Assembly (NCBI GenBank): GCA_964397855.1
Contig: CAYNKQ010000017.1
Coordinates: forward strand, 1-25,554
Direction: 5' to 3'
Source of the DNA: UBA7683 sp964397855
GTDB lineage: Bacteria; Patescibacteriota; Saccharimonadia; Saccharimonadales; UBA7683
Length of the DNA stretch: 25,554 nt
Made by a program: the position numbers and the translations under genes. Positions within the stretch are counted from its first letter, which is position 1, and each line of letters opens with the position of its first letter. Shown here in pieces: positions 16,737-24,121 of this stretch. The notes beneath the pieces are model-generated. The model searched no databases. It was not told the origin of the DNA and saw only the letters and a program-made list of their open reading frames with translations.

Positions 16737-16753
16737 ACTCGTTCAGTTTGTTA
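16737..16753. repeat. 17-nt inverted repeat, right copy
   Basis: ACTCGTTCAGTTTGTTA, the perfect partner of 16192-16208 at a distance of 528 nt. The match does not extend at either side. Confidence 0.85.
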
Positions 16754-16858
16754 ATATACGTTACGTGCTGCCGGAAAACTCTGGCGCGCCTAACTTGTTA
16801 TTTAGTCTACTCTTTCTGTTACGTAATTACGAGTACTTTCTTACAACGTTTTCCACAG

Positions 16859-17449
16859 CTATTTTTTAAGCTCGCCCGGAACAGGTAAATCGAATTTAAT
16901 GGTGAATTCAGCAGCCTTGAAGTCTTCTTCACTTATACCGTACTCAGCAGTATATACCGGAACCACACTACCAAATTTTGCCGCGCTCCACTCTAGGTTA
17001 AGTGATGCGGCCAGTTCTTTCACAGCCTGCTCGGTGGATGCTTCTATTTCGATATATGCCGGAACCCAGGGCCATTCATCTAGCATTATCTCAACATCGC
17101 CCAAAACCCAAAGTTCACGCCGAGATTCTTCTTCGGCCTTTACTCGTAGTCCTATAGATTCGAGAAACAGTCGAGCCGCCTCATAGCTAGTTACTTTGAC
17201 TGGCTGCTCAAAAGTGGCACCAAGCGTATTTGACTTTACCGTTTTGAGCATAAGCTCGATCGAACCATCCAGTTCTTCACGCAGTCGTACCCATGAACCT
17301 TCAGTCTGCAAACGCTTATCTGGAAAATCAAGTACTGTTCTACGCACTAACTTCATAGGAAACACACATGTAGCACCAAGAGCACGTAATTTCTTACGAA
17401 TAGCATCATGATCTTGGTTTAAAAACTTGGCCTCAATTTCTTTTTGCAT
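16859..17449 (-). CDS. CYTH-domain protein (adenylate cyclase class IV / triphosphatase fold)
   Basis: CYTH proteins fold into a beta tunnel that binds triphosphates; members include thiamine or inorganic triphosphatases and class IV (CyaB) adenylate cyclases. With the start at 17449 the protein is 196 residues and opens MQKEIEAKF, giving the hallmark ExExK motif at residues 4-8. An upstream ATG at 17458 would add Met-Tyr-Cys, but it overlaps the -10 box, so I reject it. Further tunnel residues are seen in WVRLREE, ELMLKTV and MLDEWPWVPAYIEIEA. Which reaction it performs cannot be told from sequence alone. Confidence 0.85.
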   Translation of the reverse strand: MQKEIEAKFLNQDHDAIRKKLRALGATCVFPMKLVRRTVLDFPDKRLQTEGSWVRLREELDGSIELMLKTVKSNTLGATFEQPVKVTSYEAARLFLESIGLRVKAEEESRRELWVLGDVEIMLDEWPWVPAYIEIEASTEQAVKELAASLNLEWSAAKFGSVVPVYTAEYGISEEDFKAAEFTIKFDLPVPGELKK

Positions 17450-17456
17450 ACAGTAC

Positions 17457-17465
17457 ATTATCGCA
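17457..17465 (-). promoter_or_regulatory. CYTH gene promoter, extended -10
   Basis: Minus-strand TGC GATAAT with the hexamer at 17462-17457. Transcription about 7 nt on begins at 17450, right at the chosen ATG 17449. Confidence 0.55.
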
Positions 17466-17498
17466 GTTCTTGCAGTAATAGCCTAGGCCCAACTGACA

Positions 17499-17999
17499 CT
17501 AACCTGAGTCACGGCAAAATGTACCTTTTTCAAGGTCGACCATAATAAAGAATGTGGCTACGGTTCCAGATGAGCCATCGCAACGTATATTCCTACGATA
17601 TCGTACTCTATCTTTCTTGTACGTCAAATTTCCCCAGGTGTATAAACTATAGTTCTCACCTGACGGTGATTTGAACTCAGATCCTTTGCACATGTGGTCC
17701 TGTAGAAACTTTATGAATGAATTTGCTACCGCCGAAGCAGTATCAATGCAAATATCTTCGGCAGCAATATTTATATTGCTAGAATCAGGGTACTGTCTCG
17801 TGTCAAGATAGTTTGTTTCAAGTGCAGCAATCATCCTGCTTACGTCAGAACGACGTTGCGTGTCACGTCTATTCACGGTGACCTGACGAAATGCTATAAA
17901 TGCCAAGAGAAAAATCATACCTCCAATAGCCAGCACAAGTACAACCTCTATTAGAGTAAAGCCCCTGTCTTTCGGTATTACCGTTAATCTCTTTCGCAC
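17499..17999 (-). CDS. Type IV pilin-like prepilin
   Basis: A 166-residue pseudopilin or minor pilin. It opens with a short basic leader ending DRG, then FTLIEVVLVLAIGGMIFLLA: the prepilin peptidase site is after Gly13, mature residue 1 is Phe and residue 5 is Glu (Glu18), followed by the N-terminal helix. The globular part contains four Cys (in DICID, DHMCKG, IRCDG and TFCRD) that could form two disulfides. The start is GTG 17999, which gives the correct leader length. It lies apart from the pilM-like operon at 24121. No prepilin peptidase or assembly ATPase is in the window. Confidence 0.85.
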   Translation of the reverse strand: MRKRLTVIPKDRGFTLIEVVLVLAIGGMIFLLAFIAFRQVTVNRRDTQRRSDVSRMIAALETNYLDTRQYPDSSNINIAAEDICIDTASAVANSFIKFLQDHMCKGSEFKSPSGENYSLYTWGNLTYKKDRVRYRRNIRCDGSSGTVATFFIMVDLEKGTFCRDSG

Positions 18000-18099
18000 T
18001 ATCTATCCAATACGTTATTTTGAAATTGACTGATGCTTATTATCATAACAAAGATATAGTGTAAAACGAACCGAAACTAGGCAGGTAGGTTTGAATGAC

Positions 18100-18118
18100 G
18101 CTCTTATTCAATAAGAGC
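18100..18118 (-). other. Perfect palindromic hairpin after obg
   Basis: GCTCTTATT-C-AATAAGAGC, in practice a 7-bp stem with a 5-nt loop, 12 nt past the obg stop. No T tract follows on the minus strand, so it may be a processing or 3'-end-protecting stem, or a weak terminator. Confidence 0.45.
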
Positions 18119-18130
18119 TGTGTTTCAACA

Positions 18131-19426
18131 CTAGTCGTCCTCTTGCTCTAGAAGTGTAATTGTGTCTTCACTACGGCCAAATTTAAGTCTACTTGTAGCA
18201 TCAGCGCCCTTACGATTAAGTTCGTGAGCGATACCCATTTTTTTCATAATATCGCGGAGTCGTTGACGACCGTGGAAGTCTTCGAAGTCGGTACGTCTGG
18301 CAAACTTCTCAATTTTGTGGCCATTAATCTTAAAGGTATTTTCTTCAAGTTTTTGAACCTTCCAGGCAAGTTCTGGTGCGTCAAGAGTATATACAACCTT
18401 TTCGGAGCCTTCCTCGGCTTCTTCAATCAGTTTCTGCGCCTTCTCGGCATCAACGACTAATCGTAGTTTGCGAAGCAGATCAGTAAGCCCCAAACCAGCC
18501 TGAGCCGATACTGCAAAGATTTCCGTATTTTTAGCAACAACCGGCTTTAACTGAGCAATGAGATCAGCAATAATCTCGTCGTCGAGACCTTCGGTCTTGG
18601 TGAGTGCTACAACTTCAGGTCGGTTGGCAAGTGCAGTGTCGTGCTGCTCAAGTTCGCTACGTATAGTTTTGTATGTTCCAGCAACGTCATTATTATAGGC
18701 ATCTATGAGATGCAGTAAAGCGCCAGTACGCTCAACGTGACGAAGAAATTCAATACCAAGTCCTTTACCTTCAGCGGCACCTTCAATAATGCCAGGTATG
18801 TCTGCTATCAGAAGAGTCGTATTGTCAATATCGGCTACACCAAGATGTGGAGTAAGTGTTGTAAATTCGTAATCGGCAATTTCAGGCTTAGCATTGCTAA
18901 CGACGCTTAAGAATGTTGACTTACCAGCGTTCGGTTTGCCAAGTAGTCCAACATCGGCAATCAGTTTAAGTTCCAGTTCCAACTCAAATTCTTCACCAAC
19001 TTCACCTTTTTCAGCGACACGAGGAGTCTGACGAGTACTGCTTTTAAAGTGCGAATTACCGAAACCACCATCACCGCCTTTGGCAATCGTTACTATCTGG
19101 CCTTCTTCAATTAAGTCAGCCATGATTTCATCACCATTCTTAACAACAGTGCCTACAGGAACAGAAACCAGCAGAGGATCGCCTTTTCTGCCATTCTTGC
19201 GTCGTTTTCCGCCTGGTTCGCCATTAGCCGCTTTTAGTTCCGGTTTAAATCGAAAGTCAACTAGTGTATTAGAATTTAAATCGGCTTTAAAGACAACGTC
19301 TCCGCCGTTGCCGCCGTTGCCGCCATCTGGACCACCTTTATCGACGTAAATCTCATGCCGAAAACTGACAGCGCCGTTGCCGCCGTTTCCCGCTTTTACA
19401 TGTACCTTAGCTTTATCTACAAACAT
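18131..19426 (-). CDS. obg: GTPase Obg
   Basis: Obg is a ribosome-associated GTPase for 50S assembly and stress control. With ATG 19426 it is 431 residues and opens MFVDKAKVHV, the usual Obg start; a GTG two codons upstream is less likely. The Gly-rich Obg fold covers 1-156, the G domain about 157-325 and the C-terminal OCT domain about 345-420. G1 GKPNAGKST (163-171) and G3 DIPG (209-212) are canonical, as is SA in G5 (307-308). G4, usually NKxD, reads TKTE (276-279), which is odd for the guanine-specificity motif. A TATAAT box lies 8 nt before the ATG. Confidence 0.95.
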   Translation of the reverse strand: MFVDKAKVHVKAGNGGNGAVSFRHEIYVDKGGPDGGNGGNGGDVVFKADLNSNTLVDFRFKPELKAANGEPGGKRRKNGRKGDPLLVSVPVGTVVKNGDEIMADLIEEGQIVTIAKGGDGGFGNSHFKSSTRQTPRVAEKGEVGEEFELELELKLIADVGLLGKPNAGKSTFLSVVSNAKPEIADYEFTTLTPHLGVADIDNTTLLIADIPGIIEGAAEGKGLGIEFLRHVERTGALLHLIDAYNNDVAGTYKTIRSELEQHDTALANRPEVVALTKTEGLDDEIIADLIAQLKPVVAKNTEIFAVSAQAGLGLTDLLRKLRLVVDAEKAQKLIEEAEEGSEKVVYTLDAPELAWKVQKLEENTFKINGHKIEKFARRTDFEDFHGRQRLRDIMKKMGIAHELNRKGADATSRLKFGRSEDTITLLEQEDD

Positions 19427-19434
19427 TTCCACCT

Positions 19435-19440
19435 ATTATA
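19435..19440 (-). promoter_or_regulatory. obg -10 box
   Basis: Minus-strand TATAAT, 8 nt before ATG 19426, giving a leader of about 2 nt. The AGGTGG between them is too near the ATG (2 nt) to be a good ribosome site. Confidence 0.5.
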
Positions 19441-19482
19441 GCTGAAAAAAGTTATATTACATAATTTTTTATTCACACAAGC

Positions 19483-19505
19483 AAAAACCCCGCATTCTAG
19501 CGAGG
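19483..19505 (-). terminator. Intrinsic terminator of the CHAP gene
   Basis: On the minus strand CCTCGC-TAGAAT-GCGGGG (19505-19488) forms 6 bp including one G-U pair, followed by TTTTT (19487-19483). On the plus strand the U-G position becomes an A-C mismatch. It separates the CHAP gene from obg. Confidence 0.8.
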
Positions 19506-19539
19506 CTTTTACATTTCTATCCAACGGCGCTACCAGTGA

Positions 19540-20700
19540 CTAGTGAATGTAGTTGAACATTCCAATTTGATCAGCGCTGATAGTGCGTGAAGAAACACGA
19601 TTCCAACCAGCGTAGTTCATTTCACTGACAAGAATACTGCCGTCTGCATTAACAGCCTCAACGTAGCCCACATGGCCGTAACCACCCCAGCCACCACTCG
19701 TCTGGAATACATCACCAGCACGTGGGTTCTTATCTACTGCATAACCTGAAGCTCTCGCGAGCGCACCCCAGGTAGTGGCGTTACCCCAGTTACTACCAAT
19801 TGTTCTACCTGCCGCTGCACGCTTATTGTAGGCATACCAGGTACAGTATCCATATGCATAGCGATTTCCAGCATAAAGCACACTGTTGCCACCAAATGAG
19901 AAGCTTGTACTGCGTGAAGATGACCCGGCAGATCCAGAACTCGTACGAGTTGCGGGTTTTACACCATTCGGAATAATAATCTTCACTCCGGCCTTAAGTC
20001 CGTTAAGTTCAAGGTCATTAAACGCAGTAATCTGTTCTGCGCTTGCTTGGTAGGTGCTGGCAAGACCATCGGCTGTGTCACCGCCCTGCGCAGTGTATAA
20101 AATACCTGTTACAGGAAGAATGGTCAGCTTAACGCCAGGCTTCAGTGTGTCAGTACGCAAGTCATTCGCCCACCTGATAGTATCTTCACTGATACCATAT
20201 TTAGCGGCAAGACTCGGGACAGAGTCGCCCTCTTTTACTTCGATAGTTTGGATGTCTTTTACAGACTTGACTGAAGGTGCGACAAGCTGGGGCTTGTCTA
20301 CAACAGCAGTGGTGGCTTCTTCGGTTTTAGTAGCCATACTTACCTGCGCATCAAGTGTGTCTGCGCGGTTGGCAACGTTTGGTGTTATGAGAAGATCGGC
20401 TTCTAGAGCAACAGATGCTGCAACTTCAGCAGCCACTACCTCATCAACAGGTTGAGACGTCGGGACAGAGATCGGGTTGTCGAGCCGCGCTTGTGGCGCC
20501 ACGTAGCGCGATTCGCTCGCAACTTTACCAACAAGCTGACTACCAGCAACGCTCAGTAATACTACTGAAACAATTCCGATTTTAATATAACGACTAGCAG
20601 TGTGACGGCGGCCTCTAGCGGCATTGTCTTTTTGGGATCCGTTTTTCGAGAGGTTACTCGTAACGGTACGTACTACGTGTGTAACAGATTTGTTACTAAT
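19540..20700 (-). CDS. Secreted LysM-LysM-CHAP peptidoglycan hydrolase, likely AUU start
   Basis: A cell-wall amidase or endopeptidase, 386 residues from the start proposed here. C-terminal CHAP domain with Cys286 (YGYCTWYAY), His343 (GYGHVGYVE) and Glu360 (SEMNY). Two LysM-type modules precede it at about 150-196 and 200-246. The first usual start in frame (GTG 20502) has no ribosome site and leaves out a basic segment plus membrane helix (KIGIVSVVLLSVAG, residues 40-53). That frame stays open upstream without ATG, GTG or TTG. AUU at 20700-20698 lies 5 nt after AGGGAG (20711-20706) and gives a normal signal anchor. The gene has its own promoter, a long leader and a terminator. Domain call is firm; the AUU start is inference. 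Confidence 0.8.
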   Translation of the reverse strand: MSNKSVTHVVRTVTSNLSKNGSQKDNAARGRRHTASRYIKIGIVSVVLLSVAGSQLVGKVASESRYVAPQARLDNPISVPTSQPVDEVVAAEVAASVALEADLLITPNVANRADTLDAQVSMATKTEEATTAVVDKPQLVAPSVKSVKDIQTIEVKEGDSVPSLAAKYGISEDTIRWANDLRTDTLKPGVKLTILPVTGILYTAQGGDTADGLASTYQASAEQITAFNDLELNGLKAGVKIIIPNGVKPATRTSSGSAGSSSRSTSFSFGGNSVLYAGNRYAYGYCTWYAYNKRAAAGRTIGSNWGNATTWGALARASGYAVDKNPRAGDVFQTSGGWGGYGHVGYVEAVNADGSILVSEMNYAGWNRVSSRTISADQIGMFNYIH

Positions 20701-20735
20701 ACCAACTCCCTGTCTGTCAAATGACGGACGAGCAT
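20673..20735 (-). CDS. Possible 20-residue upstream ORF overlapping the CHAP start
   Basis: ATG 20735 encodes MLVRHLTDRELVLVTNLLHT and stops at 20673, 27 nt inside the CHAP frame, in another register. It overlaps the proposed AUU start and its Shine-Dalgarno sequence, so its translation would affect CHAP initiation. Coding status is unproven. Confidence 0.25.
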   Translation of the reverse strand: MLVRHLTDRELVLVTNLLHT

Positions 20736-20915
20736 GGCTACTATTGTCTTTCTCCGGTGTAATCCGGAAGGAGATACGTCGACCTTATTAGTTATTAATA
20801 TTGCTTTATAAGATATATCTCGTGCGACAGTTCACTCATGATCAATCGCTTGCCGTCCCACCGCGCCAATGTGTATTCGATGATAATACTTGACAAAGGA
20901 AGTAAGTGATTGATA
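20701..20915 (-). promoter_or_regulatory. Long 5' leader of the CHAP gene
   Basis: About 215 nt lie between the predicted transcript start (about 20915) and AUU 20700. Contents: a 14-residue ORF (ATG 20839 to TAA 20795, MSELSHEIYLIKQY), the 20-residue ORF at 20735, and a small hairpin TCCGG-ATTACA-CCGGA around 20756-20771. I looked for c-di-AMP (ydaO) and c-di-GMP riboswitch cores, both common before wall hydrolases, and did not find them. Confidence 0.45.
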
Positions 20916-20931
20916 AATACTATTTTATCAA
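20910..20931. promoter_or_regulatory. Operator-like inverted repeat over the CHAP promoter
   Basis: TTGATAAA-TACTAT-TTTATCAA, 8-bp perfect arms with a 6-nt centre, covering the -10 box (20922-20927) and predicted start. Position and symmetry suit a repressor site. The regulator is unknown. Confidence 0.5.
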
Positions 20932-20950
20932 CTCCAGACGCCAAAGTCAA
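20922..20950 (-). promoter_or_regulatory. CHAP gene promoter
   Basis: Minus-strand TTGACT (20950-20945), 17-nt spacer, TAAAAT (20927-20922) with TGA directly before it: the best promoter in the window. On the plus strand TTGACA (20890-20895) with TAAATA (20914-20919) may drive an antisense transcript towards yqgF-mltG. Confidence 0.7.
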
Positions 20951-20985
20951 TGGGCTTATAGCACTAATTAACAGATTGAGCGGAG

Positions 20986-22485
20986 TTACCCACAGAGCTT
21001 AATACAGTATTTATTCACCAAAGCTTCGTGTTCTTGTACGGTTCGCGAAAAGTGAGTTATTCCATCGTCACCCGCTACAAAGAACAAGTAATCTGTTTTT
21101 GAAGGGCTTGCTACCGCACTGAGTGCACTGATATTAAAGTTACTGATGGCAGTAGGCGGTAAGCCAACTATTTTACGGGTGTTATAAGGAGAACTATGCG
21201 CAATGGCAGTAGCAGCAGCTTGTGCAGAATTATTAGAGAGTGCCACATTGTCGCTCAGTGCCCCGTACAGAGCCGTCACATCTGATCCGAGCATTATCCC
21301 CTCTTTATAGCGCTTAATAAACACCTGCGCCACGCTTGGCTGTACTTTTGGGTCGCCAACTTCTTTTTGAACGATTGATGCCAGAGTTACTGCTTGGTTA
21401 AGCGTCAACCCTTGTGCTGCTACACCTGCACGAATATCGGGTGTGATCTTTTTCTCAAACGTATCGAGCATTAAACGAAATAACTGCTCAGCAGAAGTGC
21501 CAGGACCTATTCGATACGTATCCGGAAACAGATAACCCTCTAGCTTGGTACCAGTCGGCACATCTTTAAGGAGTGGATGATCACGCACAGCTTCAATACC
21601 TTCATCAAGCTGAGCCTGGGTGTACCCATCTTTTTTAAGCGCAACAAAAATTTCATCAAGAGTTTGACCAGGTGTAATAAGCACATTCACTGTTGTGACC
21701 TTTCCGCTTTCAATAGTTTCAACTATAGACTTAACTGACTGCTTGCTAGAAAGCCGATATACTCCAGCCTGGAGGTTATTGACACCATTTAATTTTACAT
21801 ACAGCGAAAAGGCATCTGCACTCCGAATGACATTGTTTTTGGCCAAATCGGCCGCGATTTGTTTTGTTCCACTGCCAGATTTAACTGTAATCACAGAATA
21901 CACATCATCTGAAGTACGTCCCGAGATTGCCCTTGTATACCAAGCCACTGAACCGGCTATTACAAGTACCGCCAACGATATTAAAGCTAGAAATATTTTT
22001 AAAGCTATACGCTTCTTTTTAGTTTTTTTTAGCTTGTTTTTTTTAGAAGACGTGACGTGCTCAATCGGTCCAGCGGGCTGAGCCGAGGCCTGAGTTCTAA
22101 TAAAGTCTTCTAGGATATACGTTGCGGCCAGGGCGTCAACAGCCGCTTTAGCGTAAGGCTTCTTGCGTCTTTCGAGTTCTTCTTGAGCCTTAACTGATGT
22201 CAGTGACTCATCCTGCCAGTAGGTTGGAATTTCTTTTGGGATATTTAGTAACTGTGCAATTTGTTCAACTCGGTCAGTCTGCGCGGTACGTTCCCCAGAT
22301 TGGTTACGTGGTAGACCAATTACAACTGCAGTAACGTAGTTTTTTTTAAGTATTGCCGCAAACTCTGTTGCAAGATGCTCGCTCGCCTCAAGCGTGGTAA
22401 GTGGTGCTGGAAACGGAGCATCCATGTCGGCAAGAGCAACACCAATTCTCTTTTCTCCAATATCAAGTGAAAGAAGATTAGCCAC
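20986..22485 (-). CDS. YqgF/RuvX-MltG fusion: RNase H-fold resolvase-like domain joined to lytic transglycosylase
   Basis: A 499-residue fusion. Residues 1-132 are a YqgF/RuvX domain (16S rRNA maturation nuclease / Holliday junction resolvase-like) with acidic site residues Asp8 (LDIGEKRIGVA), Glu93 (QDES) and Asp117 (VDALAA), plus VIGLP. A Lys-rich linker (148-159) leads to a membrane helix (160-183). Residues 190-499 are MltG, which cuts nascent glycan strands at the membrane: LEGYLFPDTY (315-324), catalytic Glu375 in LASIVQKEVG, SPYNTR (432-437) and GLPPTAIS. The topology is sensible: nuclease inside, transglycosylase outside. In many Firmicutes the two genes are neighbours rather than fused. 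GTG 22485 overlaps the end of the gene before by 8 nt, so they are coupled. Confidence 0.92.
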   Translation of the reverse strand: MANLLSLDIGEKRIGVALADMDAPFPAPLTTLEASEHLATEFAAILKKNYVTAVVIGLPRNQSGERTAQTDRVEQIAQLLNIPKEIPTYWQDESLTSVKAQEELERRKKPYAKAAVDALAATYILEDFIRTQASAQPAGPIEHVTSSKKNKLKKTKKKRIALKIFLALISLAVLVIAGSVAWYTRAISGRTSDDVYSVITVKSGSGTKQIAADLAKNNVIRSADAFSLYVKLNGVNNLQAGVYRLSSKQSVKSIVETIESGKVTTVNVLITPGQTLDEIFVALKKDGYTQAQLDEGIEAVRDHPLLKDVPTGTKLEGYLFPDTYRIGPGTSAEQLFRLMLDTFEKKITPDIRAGVAAQGLTLNQAVTLASIVQKEVGDPKVQPSVAQVFIKRYKEGIMLGSDVTALYGALSDNVALSNNSAQAAATAIAHSSPYNTRKIVGLPPTAISNFNISALSAVASPSKTDYLFFVAGDDGITHFSRTVQEHEALVNKYCIKLCG

Positions 22486-24121
22486 CGTTATTTTTGTCTA
22501 CTTCCAGTTTGATATCTATTCTGTTTACACCGGGCACCCTACGAGCCCAGAACGGAGAAAGTTTAATATCAACACCTTTTACACCCGGAAGATCCTGGAG
22601 GTATGATCGCACTTCACCAAACTTCTTGCCAGTGACTTCTTCTTTGAGTCTTTCGGTATCAAATTGAGGACCATACTGCGCCAAAGCAGTAATTTTATAA
22701 GATGCAGTTCTAGAATCTGATGAAACTTTTTCAAACTTGGCATTACTTAAACCATTGTCATATACACGCTGTTGCTCTTTATTGGTCATCTGACTGGTAA
22801 CTGCGGCATCAAGCATGGCGCCAAGATCACTTTCTTGAACTCCAAGGATACTATAAGTGACTTCGGCAGATAATTTGGCTTCGTTAGCCTGCTGATCAAC
22901 ACCTGGTTCACTATTAACTGCGCCAACGGAAACATTAAATGAATCATCAAGCACCTTCACGCCTTCGCCAAATGCTTTACTGAGTTCAGCCTTCACCGCA
23001 GCGCTGTCTTGCTGATCAAGTTGAGTTCGAGCTTTATTGATGTCTTCTTGGGTAACCACTTTAGCTATCTGGCTGGTTCCCCCAGAAGATGGGTTGGTGA
23101 ACGTTGCGTTTGTTCCGCTCGGAGCACCACTTAGATTACCGCTAGCGCCGTTGCTCTTAACACCTGAATCGGTTGCAGTCACATCGACATTAACACTCTG
23201 TGCGCAGAAGCTTGGGAAACAAACAACGCTGGCCGGAATTGTCGCCGCTTCATTAGTAGTGAATGTTGTATCATTATTTGCCGTGAGTCTTGTACCGGCT
23301 GGTACCGTATAGCTTGTTTGAGTTAGTTTTGAAAGCTTAACTCTACCAGTGGCCTTCTGTCCAATGTCTTTTTGCCCAGTAGCAGCAAAGGTTTGGCTGA
23401 TAGTCTGCTTTTTCTCTTGGGAACGTGCTTTAAGTGTGTTAGCGCTCGGATCAGATTGTGCAATATTAGTGCTGAGCTTAGCCTCGAGTGCGATATCCAC
23501 AGGCGTTGTTTCTGCTCGAACCACAATACTAGCCTTAGCCCGCCCAAACACCGCCAGAAGCACAACAATAAGCAAGAGTGCGATACCGCCGCCAATAAGT
23601 AATTTCTTGCGGAATGAATCAAAATTTGGCACCTTGCCAGATTTAGCCCCTTTTTTTGGCTTTTTAGCAGTCTTGGTATCGGCTCTATCAACTGGTGCAT
23701 CAGACGCTTCAAGTACAGCAAGCTCCTCGCTGCTCAGTTCGACTTCGTCATCACCCGAGATATCGACACTCGTATTTTCGGCGACTTCATCGATAGTATC
23801 GCTCACCTCTAGTGACTCATCTTCCAGGGGTTCAGAGACAGCAGTACCTGCAAGTACTGGTTTTGACTGAAGATTCTTAGCAACATACAACTCAAGACCA
23901 CCCGCAAGTGCAGTAAGCGCCTGATTACTGGTGACAACAACGAGTTGCTTGTTAGCGCCTGAGGCTGCTCGTTTCAAAAGCTTAAGATTAACAACACTCT
24001 GAAGTACAGCATTACCTTTTGGGGGGACAAGTGCAACAATTTTCTCTGCGGAGTTTTTTAACTTATCAATAATAGACGTAATGTCATCTTCGATATCGAT
24101 ATAAATCACATCTTTTTTCAT
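22478..24121 (-). CDS. Membrane-anchored protein with baseplate-J-like extracellular region
   Basis: A 547-residue protein. The N-terminal part (about 1-85) is soluble, with DVIYIDIEDDITSIIDKL and a LVPPKGNAVLQSVVNLKLL stretch of alternating strands and helices. An acidic linker (about 95-145) and a basic stretch (KKPKKGAKSGK) lead to one membrane helix (about 175-193). The large outer part is Ser/Thr/Ala-rich, with KATGRVKLSKLT and VPAGTRLTANN-type repeats resembling baseplate J/gp47 domains; two Cys (VCFPSFC) may pair. I recognise this type from Patescibacteria genomes but know of no established function. Its ATG overlaps the stop of the pilM-like gene by one base (TAATG), so the two are coupled. 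Confidence 0.65.
   Translation of the reverse strand: MKKDVIYIDIEDDITSIIDKLKNSAEKIVALVPPKGNAVLQSVVNLKLLKRAASGANKQLVVVTSNQALTALAGGLELYVAKNLQSKPVLAGTAVSEPLEDESLEVSDTIDEVAENTSVDISGDDEVELSSEELAVLEASDAPVDRADTKTAKKPKKGAKSGKVPNFDSFRKKLLIGGGIALLLIVVLLAVFGRAKASIVVRAETTPVDIALEAKLSTNIAQSDPSANTLKARSQEKKQTISQTFAATGQKDIGQKATGRVKLSKLTQTSYTVPAGTRLTANNDTTFTTNEAATIPASVVCFPSFCAQSVNVDVTATDSGVKSNGASGNLSGAPSGTNATFTNPSSGGTSQIAKVVTQEDINKARTQLDQQDSAAVKAELSKAFGEGVKVLDDSFNVSVGAVNSEPGVDQQANEAKLSAEVTYSILGVQESDLGAMLDAAVTSQMTNKEQQRVYDNGLSNAKFEKVSSDSRTASYKITALAQYGPQFDTERLKEEVTGKKFGEVRSYLQDLPGVKGVDIKLSPFWARRVPGVNRIDIKLEVDKNNGG

Larger units (their letters stand above)
16154..16753 (-). ncRNA. Unidentified large structured RNA (candidate)
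   Basis: There is no convincing gene between sbcB and the CYTH gene, yet this G+C-rich stretch is full of helices. Nested from outside in: a 17-nt closing repeat (16737-16753 with 16192-16208); 13 bp, 16362-16374 with 16221-16233; 6 bp, 16343-16348 with 16247-16252; 9 bp with a 3-nt bulge, 16318-16326 with 16258-16269; and a CTTGGC-UUCG-GCCAAG stem at 16287-16302. Three side-by-side hairpins lie at 16377-16391, 16394-16413 and 16420-16433, plus a long stem at 16638-16717. At four or more positions the pairing is G-U if the minus strand is transcribed and A-C if the plus strand is. The UUCG loop and the terminator also point to the minus strand. I see no RNase P, tmRNA, SRP or 6S landmarks. 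A TATATT at 16753-16758 may be its -10 box. Confidence 0.65.

Noticed and set aside
16154..16753. RNase P RNA, tmRNA, SRP RNA or 6S RNA
   Set aside because: I looked on both strands for the RNase P GGAAAGTCC core, a tmRNA tRNA-like end with GTTCRA and a tag frame, the SRP GGAAG-type apical loop and a 6S-like single long hairpin, and found none of them.
16849..16857. DnaA-box-like TTTTCCACA, possible origin
   Set aside because: A single box, no cluster, no dnaA or dnaN nearby and no AT-rich unwinding region.
20735..20915. c-di-AMP or c-di-GMP riboswitch in the CHAP leader
   Set aside because: A GGGACGGCAAGC stretch recalls part of the c-di-GMP-I core, but the partner GGGCAAACC-type element is absent, and no ydaO core is visible.
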